DNA of 64,000 nt from Frigoribacterium sp. SL97. Lineage in GTDB: Bacteria > Actinomycetota > Actinomycetes > Actinomycetales > Microbacteriaceae. The position numbers and the translations under genes were made by a program. The stretch lies in the NCBI RefSeq assembly GCF_026625765.1, contig NZ_CP113062.1:620001-684000 (forward strand). Reading direction: 5' to 3'. Shown here in pieces: positions 48,536 through 55,358 of this stretch (positions are counted from its first letter, which is position 1; each line of letters starts with the position of its first letter). The notes below the pieces were generated by a model. The model worked only from the letters and a program-made list of their open reading frames with translations. It had not been told where the DNA came from and did not search any database.

Positions 48536-48946
48536 CTACGAGAACAGGCGCCGGATGGCCTTGCCCAGCGCCGTGCGTCGGCGGTGCCAGCCGTGGGCCT
48601 CGAGCGTGCGCTTGACCGGGCCGACGACCTTCGCCGAGTTGAACGTGTACGAGCCGCTGACCGAGCCGCGCTGCCGCTCGACGCCGATCTCGGACCTCTT
48701 GTACTCGGAGGTCTCGGGGATCAGGGTGATGCGCAGCCGGTACGACTGCTCCCGGCTGCCGAACGGCCCCGATGCCTTGTCGTAGACCCAGGTGAAGACG
48801 ATGCGTCCGCCCTCGATGCTCGTGGTGAAGGGATGCTCGGGTCGCGAGCCGAGGTCGAGCAGCGCCTGCGTCACGACCTCAGGGCTCGACGGGCTCGACG
48901 GGGTCGAGGGGCTCGACGGGGTGGTGGGCGGCGTCGTCGGGGTCAT
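48536..48946 (-). CDS. hypothetical protein, 136 residues
   Basis: Not recognised. The first 25 residues are a Pro/Thr/Ser repeat (PTTPPTTPSSPSTPSSPSS). A folded part follows with mixed strands (FTTSIEGGRIVFTWVYDKASG, YRLRITLIPETSEYKRSEIGVE) and a basic amphipathic end (RTLEAHGWHRRRTALGKAIRRLF). No signal peptide or catalytic motif is visible. The start ATG has TAGCGT 6 nt upstream, as for other leaderless genes. A dispersed-motif pair follows the stop. Confidence 0.6.
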   Translation of the reverse strand: MTPTTPPTTPSSPSTPSSPSSPEVVTQALLDLGSRPEHPFTTSIEGGRIVFTWVYDKASGPFGSREQSYRLRITLIPETSEYKRSEIGVERQRGSVSGSYTFNSAKVVGPVKRTLEAHGWHRRRTALGKAIRRLFS

Positions 48947-49092
48947 GATCCGACGCTAGTCGACGTGCGCGCGAGGATCGACCTGTCGTTCTACCGCCCG
49001 GACGACGTGGTTGGCTACGCGTCGGGGGCGCGAGGGCCGCGGCTCCGGGGGCACGCACCGCGGTCTCCTCCTCGTCCGGAAGGTCTGCACCC

Positions 49093-49425
49093 ATGCGCAC
49101 ATCGACAGTCGTCTCGAGCGTGATCACCGCCTCCGTCCTGGCGACGGCCCTGGTCGGATGCACCGCTTCGGCCTCGATCGACCGGACCGTGTCGTCCAGC
49201 GCCTTCGCCACCACGGTCGCCGACGCCCTCGAGAAGGAGGTCGGCACCCGCCCCGACGTCGACTGCGGCGACGACGCGGTCTCCGTCGTCGACCAGGCGG
49301 AGGTGCACTGCGACGTCAGGACCCCGGGCTCCGACGTCGTCTACGACTCGGTCTCGGTGATCAGCACGGACGGCGGTGACGACTACGGCGTCGCGGTGGA
49401 GGTCGACTCCGAGCCGAAGGGCTAG
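49093..49425 (+). CDS. DUF4333-like small lipoprotein
   Basis: A 110-residue predicted lipoprotein. The signal segment is VVSSVITASVLATALVGC with the lipobox Cys at residue 23. The mature part resembles the DUF4333 domain: FATTVADALEKEVGTRPDVDCGDDAVSVVDQAEVHCDV with two conserved cysteines that could form a disulfide, and a C-terminal VISTDGGDDYGVAVEVD strand. Function unknown. GGAAGG lies upstream of the ATG. A 30-bp tandem array follows the stop. Confidence 0.7.
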   Translation: MRTSTVVSSVITASVLATALVGCTASASIDRTVSSSAFATTVADALEKEVGTRPDVDCGDDAVSVVDQAEVHCDVRTPGSDVVYDSVSVISTDGGDDYGVAVEVDSEPKG

Positions 49426-49438
49426 GCGCAGACCAGCC

Positions 49439-49510
49439 CGCGGGGTTCGAGCGGTGCGCGCGTCCGCTCGCGGGGCTGGAGCGGTGCGCGCGTCCGCCTG
49501 CGGGCCCCGA
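49439..49510. repeat. 30-bp tandem repeat, about 2.5 copies
   Basis: Units with the block GAGCGGTGCGCGCGTCCG fill the gap between the lipoprotein and the DUF1684 gene (convergent). Confidence 0.6.
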
Positions 49511-50242
49511 TCAGTGCGCGCGCCCGTACCGTTCGCCGACGGGGATCTCGACCGCGACGGTGTTGCCGGGCTGGGCGAGCGGGCAGGCCCAGGCGGGGTC
49601 GTAGGCGCAGCTGGGGTTGTACGCGAAGTTGAAGTCGAGCACGATCGTGCCGGGTTCGCCGCCGGCGCCGAGGTCGGCGCCCTTGACCGAGTCGATCAGG
49701 TAGCGCCCTCCGCCGTAGGTGCCGCCGGGCTTGCCCGCCAGCGCGTCCTTGACCGGGATGAACAGGCCGCCGGCGTACTGCGCCAGCTTCCACACGTCGA
49801 GGCTGCCGACGCCGGGCACGTCGGCCACGCCGACGAGGTCGAAGAGCACGTCGCCGTCGGTGCCGGTCTCGACCACCATGCGTCGCGGTTCCGCCGACTC
49901 GACCGACACCTCGAAGCGCCAGGCCGGGTCGTACGGCTTCGTCGGTAGGCCGGTGAAGTCGGGGCGGTCCTCGGGCAGCAGCGGGGTCGAGGGGTGCGTC
50001 GAGAACAGCTCGTCGCGGGTGCGTCGCCACAGGTCGTGCGCCGCCGCCAGGTCGGTCGCCTCGCGCACGTCGCGGTAGAGCCCGTGGATCGTCCGCCGCC
50101 ACGAGGCGATGTCGAGCGCTCCCTGGGCGGGCCTCGGGGCGGTGCTGGCGGCGGCGTCGGCGGTGGTCTCGGCAGAGGCGTCGACGCCGGTGTCGGCGGT
50201 GGTCTCACCGGTGGACGAGGAGGCGCGGGTCGGGTCGGTCAC
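49511..50242 (-). CDS. DUF1684 family protein
   Basis: A 243-residue soluble protein of the DUF1684 group. After a low-complexity Ala/Thr-rich start of about 45 residues it carries LYRDVREATDLAAAHDLWRRTRDELF, then RYLIDSVKGADLG and the hallmark LDFNFAYNPSCAYDPAWACPLAQPGN near the C-terminus. Function unknown. The GTG at 50242 was preferred to one 9 nt upstream because TACGGT (50250-50255) lies 7 nt before it. A dispersed motif (50219) lies inside the first codons and encodes the residues TRASS. Confidence 0.8.
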   Translation of the reverse strand: MTDPTRASSSTGETTADTGVDASAETTADAAASTAPRPAQGALDIASWRRTIHGLYRDVREATDLAAAHDLWRRTRDELFSTHPSTPLLPEDRPDFTGLPTKPYDPAWRFEVSVESAEPRRMVVETGTDGDVLFDLVGVADVPGVGSLDVWKLAQYAGGLFIPVKDALAGKPGGTYGGGRYLIDSVKGADLGAGGEPGTIVLDFNFAYNPSCAYDPAWACPLAQPGNTVAVEIPVGERYGRAH

Positions 50243-50249
50243 CTCTGCC

Positions 50250-50255
50250 ACCGTA
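50250..50255 (-). promoter_or_regulatory. -10 box (TACGGT) of the DUF1684 gene
   Basis: TACGGT on the minus strand, 7 nt before the GTG at 50242; it decided the start. Confidence 0.45.
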
Positions 50256-50349
50256 CGCAGGCGGTCGCCCCGCCGCCCGTGGCTCGCTCACAGGCAGGTC
50301 GCCCGTCCACAGCTCGCCGTCCCGGCCGCGGCGGACGGTGCTCCCTGGC

Positions 50350-50355
50350 TACGCT
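50350..50355 (+). promoter_or_regulatory. -10 box (TACGCT) of the deaminase gene
   Basis: TACGCT lies 6 nt before the ATG at 50362. Confidence 0.5.
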
Positions 50356-50361
50356 CGCCCC

Positions 50362-50865
50362 ATGACGACCGACACCACGACTCCCGACCCCACCGTCACC
50401 CCGGCCGACCTGGCGCGGTTGCACCGCGCGATCGAGGTCGCGCAGCAGGCTCGCGACCACGGCAACCATCCCTTCGGTTCCCTGGTGCTCACGGCCGACG
50501 GAGACGTGGTCGAGGCCGAGAACACGGTCGTCACCGAGGGCGACCCGACGGGCCACGCCGAGATGAACCTCGTCCGGCTCGTCGCGCAGCGGTTCGACAA
50601 GTCGACGCTCAAGGCCGCGACCCTCTACACGAGCACCGAACCGTGCGCGATGTGTGCCGGAGCGATCCACTGGGCCGGCATCGGCCGCGTCGTCTACGCG
50701 CTCGCCGAGCAGCAGTTGCTCGGCATGGTCACCGAGCAAGAGGGCGAATCCACGCTCGACCTGCCCTGCCGCGAGGTCTTCGCGCGTGGCGGCGGCGCGG
50801 TGTCGGTGTCGGGGCCGGCCCTGTTCGACGAGGCCTCGGCCGTGCACGCCGGCTTCTGGGGCTGA
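50362..50865 (+). CDS. nucleoside deaminase (cytidine/deoxycytidylate family)
   Basis: A 167-residue zinc deaminase of the guanine/tRNA-adenosine deaminase type. The zinc-binding and catalytic sites are GHAEMNLVRL (HAE near residues 76-78) and STEPCAMCAGAIHW (PCxxC near 103-106). The length and the AEQQLLGMVTEQEGES stretch fit small cytosolic nucleoside/guanine deaminases rather than TadA, which is usually shorter and has a different C-terminus. It deaminates a purine or pyrimidine; the substrate is open. It is expressed from its own leaderless-type promoter. Confidence 0.85.
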   Translation: MTTDTTTPDPTVTPADLARLHRAIEVAQQARDHGNHPFGSLVLTADGDVVEAENTVVTEGDPTGHAEMNLVRLVAQRFDKSTLKAATLYTSTEPCAMCAGAIHWAGIGRVVYALAEQQLLGMVTEQEGESTLDLPCREVFARGGGAVSVSGPALFDEASAVHAGFWG

Positions 50866-50867
50866 CG

Positions 50868-50980
50868 CGGAGCGGTCGACGCGCGACGGCCGACGCGCGA
50901 CGGCCAGCCCGGCACGGTCGAACTGTGACGGCCAGCCCGGCACGGTCGACCTGCGACGGCCGACCTGCCACGGCTGAGTG
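50868..50980. repeat. imperfect tandem repeat behind the deaminase gene
   Basis: Repeats of GACGGCCAGCCCGGCACGGTCGA and shorter GCGCGACGGCCGAC units fill the gap between convergent genes. Confidence 0.6.
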
Positions 50981-51002
50981 CTGCTCCGGACCGCGCCGCG
51001 GG

Positions 51003-51491
51003 TCAGACGTGCTTCGGGTGGGTCGACGCCCCGCGCCAGGTCGGGGCGAGCGCCTTCATCCGCAGGGCGCGCCACTGCCAGGTCGCCCAGAGCCCGGGCC
51101 AGAGCACGAGGCCCAACGGCCCGGCGTGGAACTCGAGCCGGTCGCGCAGCAGCGTGTGGCCCGGACCGTCCGGCACGACGGCCATCCGGTGGTTGATGCG
51201 CATGCGGGCGAACTGGCCACTCGTGCCACGCCCGGTGTCTCGCTGGATCCACGCACCGTCGCGCTCGTGCCAGTCGAGGTCGACGTGCGTGCTGCCGAGC
51301 GGCAGGACGCCGAGGATGCTCGCCGACACCGGGTGCGCCTCCTCGGTCCAGCGGTCGGGGAAGCCCGACGGCGACTCGGACCGGTAGACGACCAGCGGCT
51401 TCGTCACGGCGACCATCACCCGAGGGTCGCGCAGGGCGTCGGTCGCGACATCGACGGGGCAGGCGAGGCGGAGCTTGAGCTGCACGTGCAT
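51003..51491 (-). CDS. hypothetical SRPBCC-like protein
   Basis: A 162-residue soluble protein, not assigned to a named family with confidence. The pattern of an N-terminal strand, helix (VDVATDALRDPRVMVAV), long antiparallel strands (THVDLDWHERDGAWIQRD, MRINHRMAVVPDGPGHTLLRDRLEFHAG) and a C-terminal amphipathic helix (LWPGLWATWQWRALRMKAL) resembles the START/SRPBCC lipid- or ligand-binding fold. The ATG with GGGAG at 12 nt is taken; a TTG four codons earlier is possible. Confidence 0.55.
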   Translation of the reverse strand: MHVQLKLRLACPVDVATDALRDPRVMVAVTKPLVVYRSESPSGFPDRWTEEAHPVSASILGVLPLGSTHVDLDWHERDGAWIQRDTGRGTSGQFARMRINHRMAVVPDGPGHTLLRDRLEFHAGPLGLVLWPGLWATWQWRALRMKALAPTWRGASTHPKHV

Positions 51492-51566
51492 GCCCCGATC
51501 CAACTCCCGCCGCCTGATCGCACGTCACGTCGCGTCACGCACGGGCGACGTCCGAGTGCGGCTGCC

Positions 51567-51572
51567 TACGCT
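51567..51572 (+). promoter_or_regulatory. -10 box (TACGCT)
   Basis: TACGCT lies 6 nt before the ATG at 51579. Confidence 0.5.
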
Positions 51573-51578
51573 GGTCGG

Positions 51579-52175
51579 ATGAGTCCGCACGGCCAGCAGA
51601 AGTACCAGGTGAGGTTCGACCACGGCGTGGCCGGAGCCGCCCGCATCGCCCCGGGCGCGCACGTCCTCGTCGTGGTCGACGTGCTCGACGGGCACGGCAC
51701 GCTGACGCGGGACGAGACCGTGCGCGTCGTCGCCGGTCTGCCCGAGGTCGCGAGCGGGGCCGACGTCCTGGTCGTCACCGGCGCCGGGGCGGCACCCGAG
51801 GTGGCCCGGCACGTGGTCGAGCGTCAGGCCCGACGAGGCGACCGTGCCCTCGTGGCGATCGTCGCCGCGGGGGCGGTCGACGCGGACGGGTTCCGGCCCG
51901 CCGTCGAGGACCAGCTCGCCGCCGGGGCGGTGGTCGACGCGCTCGCCGCGGTCGGCATCGACTTCTCGTCGCCCGAGGCCGCCGTCGCCTGCGCCGCCTC
52001 CGGGGCGCTCGCCCGGGCCTCGTCGCACCTGCTGACGGCCTCGGCCTCGGCGGCCGAGCTGGTCGCCACCGACCGAGGCGACGTGGTCGACGCGGCCCGC
52101 GCCTCCTCGTCCTCCGCTGCCCTCGCCGTCGTGGCCCCGTCGGGCTCCCGAGGGGAATTCACCCCCTCGGCGTAG
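51579..52175 (+). CDS. 2-phosphosulfolactate phosphatase-like (ComB-like) protein
   Basis: A 198-residue soluble protein. The stretch HVLVVVDVLDGHGTL (residues 27-41), the central VVDGxRPAVEDQLAAGAVVDALAA block (here FRPAVEDQLAAGAVVDAL) and FSSPEAAVACAA resemble ComB, which dephosphorylates 2-phosphosulfolactate. Several expected catalytic residues cannot be checked by eye and the rest of the coenzyme M pathway is absent, so an actinobacterial paralogue of unknown role is likely. The end contains the dispersed motif (52098), encoding RASSSS. A TAGCGT box for the next gene overlaps its stop. Confidence 0.55.
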   Translation: MSPHGQQKYQVRFDHGVAGAARIAPGAHVLVVVDVLDGHGTLTRDETVRVVAGLPEVASGADVLVVTGAGAAPEVARHVVERQARRGDRALVAIVAAGAVDADGFRPAVEDQLAAGAVVDALAAVGIDFSSPEAAVACAASGALARASSHLLTASASAAELVATDRGDVVDAARASSSSAALAVVAPSGSRGEFTPSA

Positions 52176-52223
52176 CGTTGAGGCCAGAGCGACCCGAACG
52201 TCGCCCCGACCGCAGGAGGAACC

Positions 52224-52529
52224 ATGAAGGCAGTGCTCACCGACGGAACCGTCGTCGCCGAGGCCCCGAAGGACGAGCTGATCTCGATCGAGGGCAACTG
52301 GTACTTCCCGCCCGCGAGCGTGAACTCCGACCTGCTGACCGAGAGCCCCACCCAGTACCACTGCCCGTGGAAGGGCGACACGCAGTACTTCAGCGTCACG
52401 TCGGGCGACGACCTGCTGCAGGACCGTGCCTGGAGCTACCCGACCCCGATCCCGACCTCGTTCGACCGCGTCGGCAAGGACTACTCGGGCTACGTCGCCT
52501 TCTGGAAGGACGTCTCGGTCGTCGACTGA
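52224..52529 (+). CDS. DUF427 protein
   Basis: A 101-residue protein consisting of one DUF427 domain: VLTDGTVVAEAPKDELISIEGNWYFPP, then YHCPWKGDTQYFSVTSGDDLLQDRAWSYPTP (with the conserved C-P-W-K-G), ending DYSGYVAFWKDV. The family is a small beta-fold widely found alone or fused to other enzymes; its function is unknown. A textbook ribosome site (AGGAGGA, 5 nt) precedes the ATG, and TAGCGT at 52173 is a likely -10. Palindrome P5 follows 55 nt after the stop. Confidence 0.85.
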   Translation: MKAVLTDGTVVAEAPKDELISIEGNWYFPPASVNSDLLTESPTQYHCPWKGDTQYFSVTSGDDLLQDRAWSYPTPIPTSFDRVGKDYSGYVAFWKDVSVVD

Positions 52530-52583
52530 CCGACCGTCGCCTCCGTGCTCGATGCGGCCCCAGCCGGGGCCGCACCGCTCACG

Positions 52584-52643
52584 CCGCCACGTACTCGACA
52601 ACCCGCCACCGAATCGCGTGGCGGGTTGTTCAGTTCGTGGCGT
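52584..52643. repeat. four-box palindrome P5 (19-nt period)
   Basis: CCGCCAC at 52584 and 52603; GTGGCGG at 52618 and GTGGCGT at 52637; both periods 19. It shares the 12-mer TTCAGTTCGTGG with P1, linking the two sequence groups. It lies between convergent genes. Confidence 0.85.
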
Positions 52644-52754
52644 AGAGGGGCAGAGAGCGATCGTGGGCGGCAGGTCGGGGCGGCAAGCCGAAGCGGTGGC
52701 CGAGCGGGGCGGCCCGGCGACCGGAGCGCACGAAAGGCCTGCGCGGCTCCCTGC

Positions 52755-53399
52755 TCAGGCGCGGGCGGCGCGGGCCCGGTGCGCCCGGACCTTGGCCCGG
52801 TTGCCGCACCGCTGCATCGAGCACCAGCGGCGGCTGCCCGCGCGCGACTCGTCGAAGAAGACGAGCCCGCACGCCTCGTTCGTGCACCGACGGAGGCGCG
52901 AGTCCGGTCCGCCGACGAAGCCGACGGCCGTGAAGAGGGTCACCGCGTCGCGCGCGACCGACGCCATCGCCTGCCCGAGCCGCAGGCGCCCGGCCCCGGC
53001 CTGGCGTCGTCCGCCCTCGAGCGACGGCGGGACGTCGGGCAGGGCCGCGAACAGGTTGAGGGTGTCGACGTCGTCGGGGTCGGTCGAGGTGCCGTCGGCC
53101 GCGGCGACCGCGAGCCGGGCGACCGCGTCGCGCAGGCCCCGGGCGTCGGCGAGCTCGCGATCCCCCGCCGAGCCCGCGATGCCGTCGAAGCGCTCGCCGA
53201 TCCAGTCGTCGAGGTCGGCGGGCAGCAGGAGGCCGTCCCAGGGGGTCGACCCGTCGGCGGGCAGGTCGAGGCCCGACTCCGGGCCGAACCGCGACCCGGC
53301 ACGGAACCCGCCGAGGTACGCGAAGTCGAGGCTGAGCGCGCCCGAGTCGAAGAACCACCGGGTGTCGGTGTCGGATCTGAGCCACTGTCCGGTCTGCAC
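52755..53399 (-). CDS. CGNR zinc-finger (ABATE-type) regulator
   Basis: A 214-residue putative stress-response transcriptional regulator. The N-terminal ABATE-like part begins TRWFFDSGALSLDFAYLGGF. The C-terminal 45 residues are the CGNR zinc finger: LRRCTNEACGLVFFDESRAGSRRWCSMQRCGNRAKVRAHR, with four cysteines and the eponymous CGNR. Proteins like this sense small ligands and bind DNA. The GTG start is supported by TAGGGT 6 nt upstream. A hairpin of inverted dispersed motifs separates it from the SprT-like gene. Confidence 0.85.
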   Translation of the reverse strand: MQTGQWLRSDTDTRWFFDSGALSLDFAYLGGFRAGSRFGPESGLDLPADGSTPWDGLLLPADLDDWIGERFDGIAGSAGDRELADARGLRDAVARLAVAAADGTSTDPDDVDTLNLFAALPDVPPSLEGGRRQAGAGRLRLGQAMASVARDAVTLFTAVGFVGGPDSRLRRCTNEACGLVFFDESRAGSRRWCSMQRCGNRAKVRAHRARAARA

Positions 53400-53405
53400 C
53401 TGACC

Positions 53406-53411
53406 ACCCTA
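53406..53411 (-). promoter_or_regulatory. -10 box (TAGGGT) of the CGNR gene
   Basis: TAGGGT on the minus strand, 6 nt before the GTG at 53399. Confidence 0.5.
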
Positions 53412-53419
53412 ACCGGTTA

Positions 53420-53469
53420 CGCGCCTCCTGACGGCCCTCGTCCCGCCCGGACCGGGCCCGGGAGGCGCG
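53420..53469 (-). terminator. hairpin of inverted dispersed motifs behind the SprT-like gene
   Basis: CGCGCCTCC (53420) and GGAGGCGCG (53461) bracket a GC-rich loop of 32 nt. It lies 4 nt after the SprT-like stop and just before the CGNR promoter. Confidence 0.5.
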
Positions 53470-53472
53470 GTG

Positions 53473-53928
53473 TCAGACCGCGCGCTTCGTCCAGGTGATG
53501 AGGTGGGCCGGGTCGTACCGCCGCGAGCACTTCCCGCAGGCGAGTGGTCGCGCCGGTTGACGGTAGCGGTAGTGCTCGTGCCCCGCCGGACAGACCCCGA
53601 CCCACGGGGCGAGCTCGCTGGCGATGGCTCCGTCGTGCAGGCGCGAGCCGACGTAGCCCAGGTCGGTGGCGACGGCCTTCCACCGGGGACCGTGACCGGC
53701 GCGGGAGCCGGCGAGGGCGTGGGCGACCTCGTGGAGCAGCACCTGGTGGATCTCGTCGTCGTCGTAGCGGCCGGCGAGGTGCCGCGAGACCGTGATGCGC
53801 TTGGTCGTGTAGTTGCACAGGCCCGCGCGCGTCTTGGCGTTGTCGAAGCCGAAGGTCCACACGGCGGGGTCGAGGTGCAGGTCGATGAGCGCGGCGGCCC
53901 AGCGCCGCACCCGGTCGAGGTCGGCCAC
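53473..53928 (-). CDS. SprT-like zinc metalloprotein
   Basis: A 151-residue SprT-domain protein. The metal site is VLLHEVAHALAG (HExxH near residues 66-70) with a later His in HGPRW, and a C-terminal zinc ribbon (GVCPAGHEHYRYRQPARPLACGKCSRRY). Eukaryotic relatives (Spartan) are DNA-protein crosslink proteases; bacterial ones are poorly understood. The GTG start follows the TPR gene by 21 bp in the same direction, so the two form an operon. Confidence 0.8.
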   Translation of the reverse strand: MADLDRVRRWAAALIDLHLDPAVWTFGFDNAKTRAGLCNYTTKRITVSRHLAGRYDDDEIHQVLLHEVAHALAGSRAGHGPRWKAVATDLGYVGSRLHDGAIASELAPWVGVCPAGHEHYRYRQPARPLACGKCSRRYDPAHLITWTKRAV

Positions 53929-53949
53929 GTCGAGGTCAGGAGGCGCGGG

Positions 53950-55206
53950 TCAGCGCCGCGGGAACGGCCAGGTGGTGGGCTCGTCGTCGCGCGGGAGGCC
54001 GTCCACCACGCCGGTCACGCCGGTGCCGCCCGTGCGGGGTCGCTCCCCGGTACGGCCCTCGTCGGCGCCGCGACGCTCGGCGTCGCCCCGCCGCTCGGCG
54101 TCGAACTCGTCGGAGTCGCGGTCGCGGTGACCCGCGGCACGCTCGGCGAGGTGGCTGATCTTGCCCCAGAGCCCACCGTCGCGTGGTGCGGCCGGAGCCG
54201 TCGCGGCGACCTTCTCGGCGCGGGCGGCGGCGGCCTCGGCCACCGGCGACGCGGCGGCCTCGTCGGGCATGGACTCGGGGTCGAAGCTGATCGCGGCGGT
54301 GCGCGCGGCGTCCATGGGCTGGCGGGCGGGGACGACGTCGGCCCCCGCGCCGTCGCCGGCGGCCGCGGCCGCGGTGCCCGCGGGCACCTCCGGAGCAGAA
54401 GCCGGGGCGGGAGCGGACGCCGGCGTCGACGTGGGCGCACCACCGTAGAGCGAGGCGATGCCGTCGAAGCGGGGCACCTGGGTCCGGCCCTGGGATCGGG
54501 CCGGGGCAGGGGCCGACGTCGGCGACGCGGTCAGGGGCTGGAGCGGCACCGGGTTCGTGTCACCCACGGCCGGGGCCTCGAGTCGTGGCTGCGGGCCGGT
54601 GTCGCTGAGGTAGGCGCGCATGACGCCCTCGATCGCGACGCGCAGGCCGTTCGTCCGGTCGCGCGGGGCACCGGACGCCTCGTACGCCTCGAGCGCCTTG
54701 GCCAGGGTCTCGCGCGCCTCTTCGTTGCGGCCCAGGTCGTAGAGCGTGTAGCCCTCGAGCTCGGCGGCGGCGGCCTCGAGCTCGCGCCATTCTTCGGTGG
54801 CGGCCGTGATGCGGCTGGTGTGCAGGTCGTTCAGTGCACGGTCGAGCTTGCCCTGCTCGCGGAAGATGTGGGCCCGTCGGATGCGGGCCGCCGTCGAGTC
54901 GGCCCGGTCGCCGGTGAAGTGCGCCAGACGGAACGCCTCTTCGGCGATGGCCAGGGCTTCGTCGAGGCGGCCGAGCAGGCGCAGCAGGTCGGCGCGCTCG
55001 CCGAGGGCGGCGGTGCTGCGGCTCTGGCCCAGGGCGGCGAGGCGGGCCTCGGCGACGGGCACGTCGACGGCCGTGCGCAGGCTGACGGGGTCGAAGCCGC
55101 CGGCACCACCGGTCCCGCGCACGACGGGCGCGGCGAACCCCGGCGGCACGGTCTGGGGGCGGGCGCTGCCGGGTGCTGTCGTGTCGGGTCGGTCGTGCTG
55201 GCTCAT
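53950..55206 (-). CDS. tetratricopeptide-repeat protein
   Basis: A 418-residue soluble protein. Residues about 45-195 form several TPR-like helix pairs (ERADLLRLLGRLDEALAIAEEAF, AARIRRAHIFREQGKLDRALNDL, AAAAELEGYTLYDLGRNEEARETLAKALEAYEA), a protein-binding scaffold. Beyond residue 215 it is low-complexity Pro/Ala/Ser with an acidic-basic end (HRDRDSDEFDAERRGDAERRGADEG). Function unknown. The ATG lies 8 nt after a TACCCT box. It is followed closely by the SprT-like gene. Confidence 0.75.
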   Translation of the reverse strand: MSQHDRPDTTAPGSARPQTVPPGFAAPVVRGTGGAGGFDPVSLRTAVDVPVAEARLAALGQSRSTAALGERADLLRLLGRLDEALAIAEEAFRLAHFTGDRADSTAARIRRAHIFREQGKLDRALNDLHTSRITAATEEWRELEAAAAELEGYTLYDLGRNEEARETLAKALEAYEASGAPRDRTNGLRVAIEGVMRAYLSDTGPQPRLEAPAVGDTNPVPLQPLTASPTSAPAPARSQGRTQVPRFDGIASLYGGAPTSTPASAPAPASAPEVPAGTAAAAAGDGAGADVVPARQPMDAARTAAISFDPESMPDEAAASPVAEAAAARAEKVAATAPAAPRDGGLWGKISHLAERAAGHRDRDSDEFDAERRGDAERRGADEGRTGERPRTGGTGVTGVVDGLPRDDEPTTWPFPRR

Positions 55207-55278
55207 CGAGTACGAGGGTAACCGCCCGGCCCCCGAACAGGCCGCGCGGCGCGCAGCGTGTGAGCGAGTGTCGGGGTC

Positions 55279-55340
55279 GGTGTGCGGAACCCGCCCCGCG
55301 CCTCCTGGGGCCGGTGTGCGGAACCCGACCCGCGCCTCCT
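55279..55340. repeat. 34-bp direct repeat containing the dispersed motif
   Basis: Two copies of a unit GTGTGCGGAACCCG followed by CCCGCGCCTCCT, starting at about 55279 and 55314; the motif cores are at 55297 and 55331. They lie in the 152-bp gap between two leftward genes. Confidence 0.7.
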
Positions 55341-55358
55341 CCGGTGGCGCCCGCCGGG

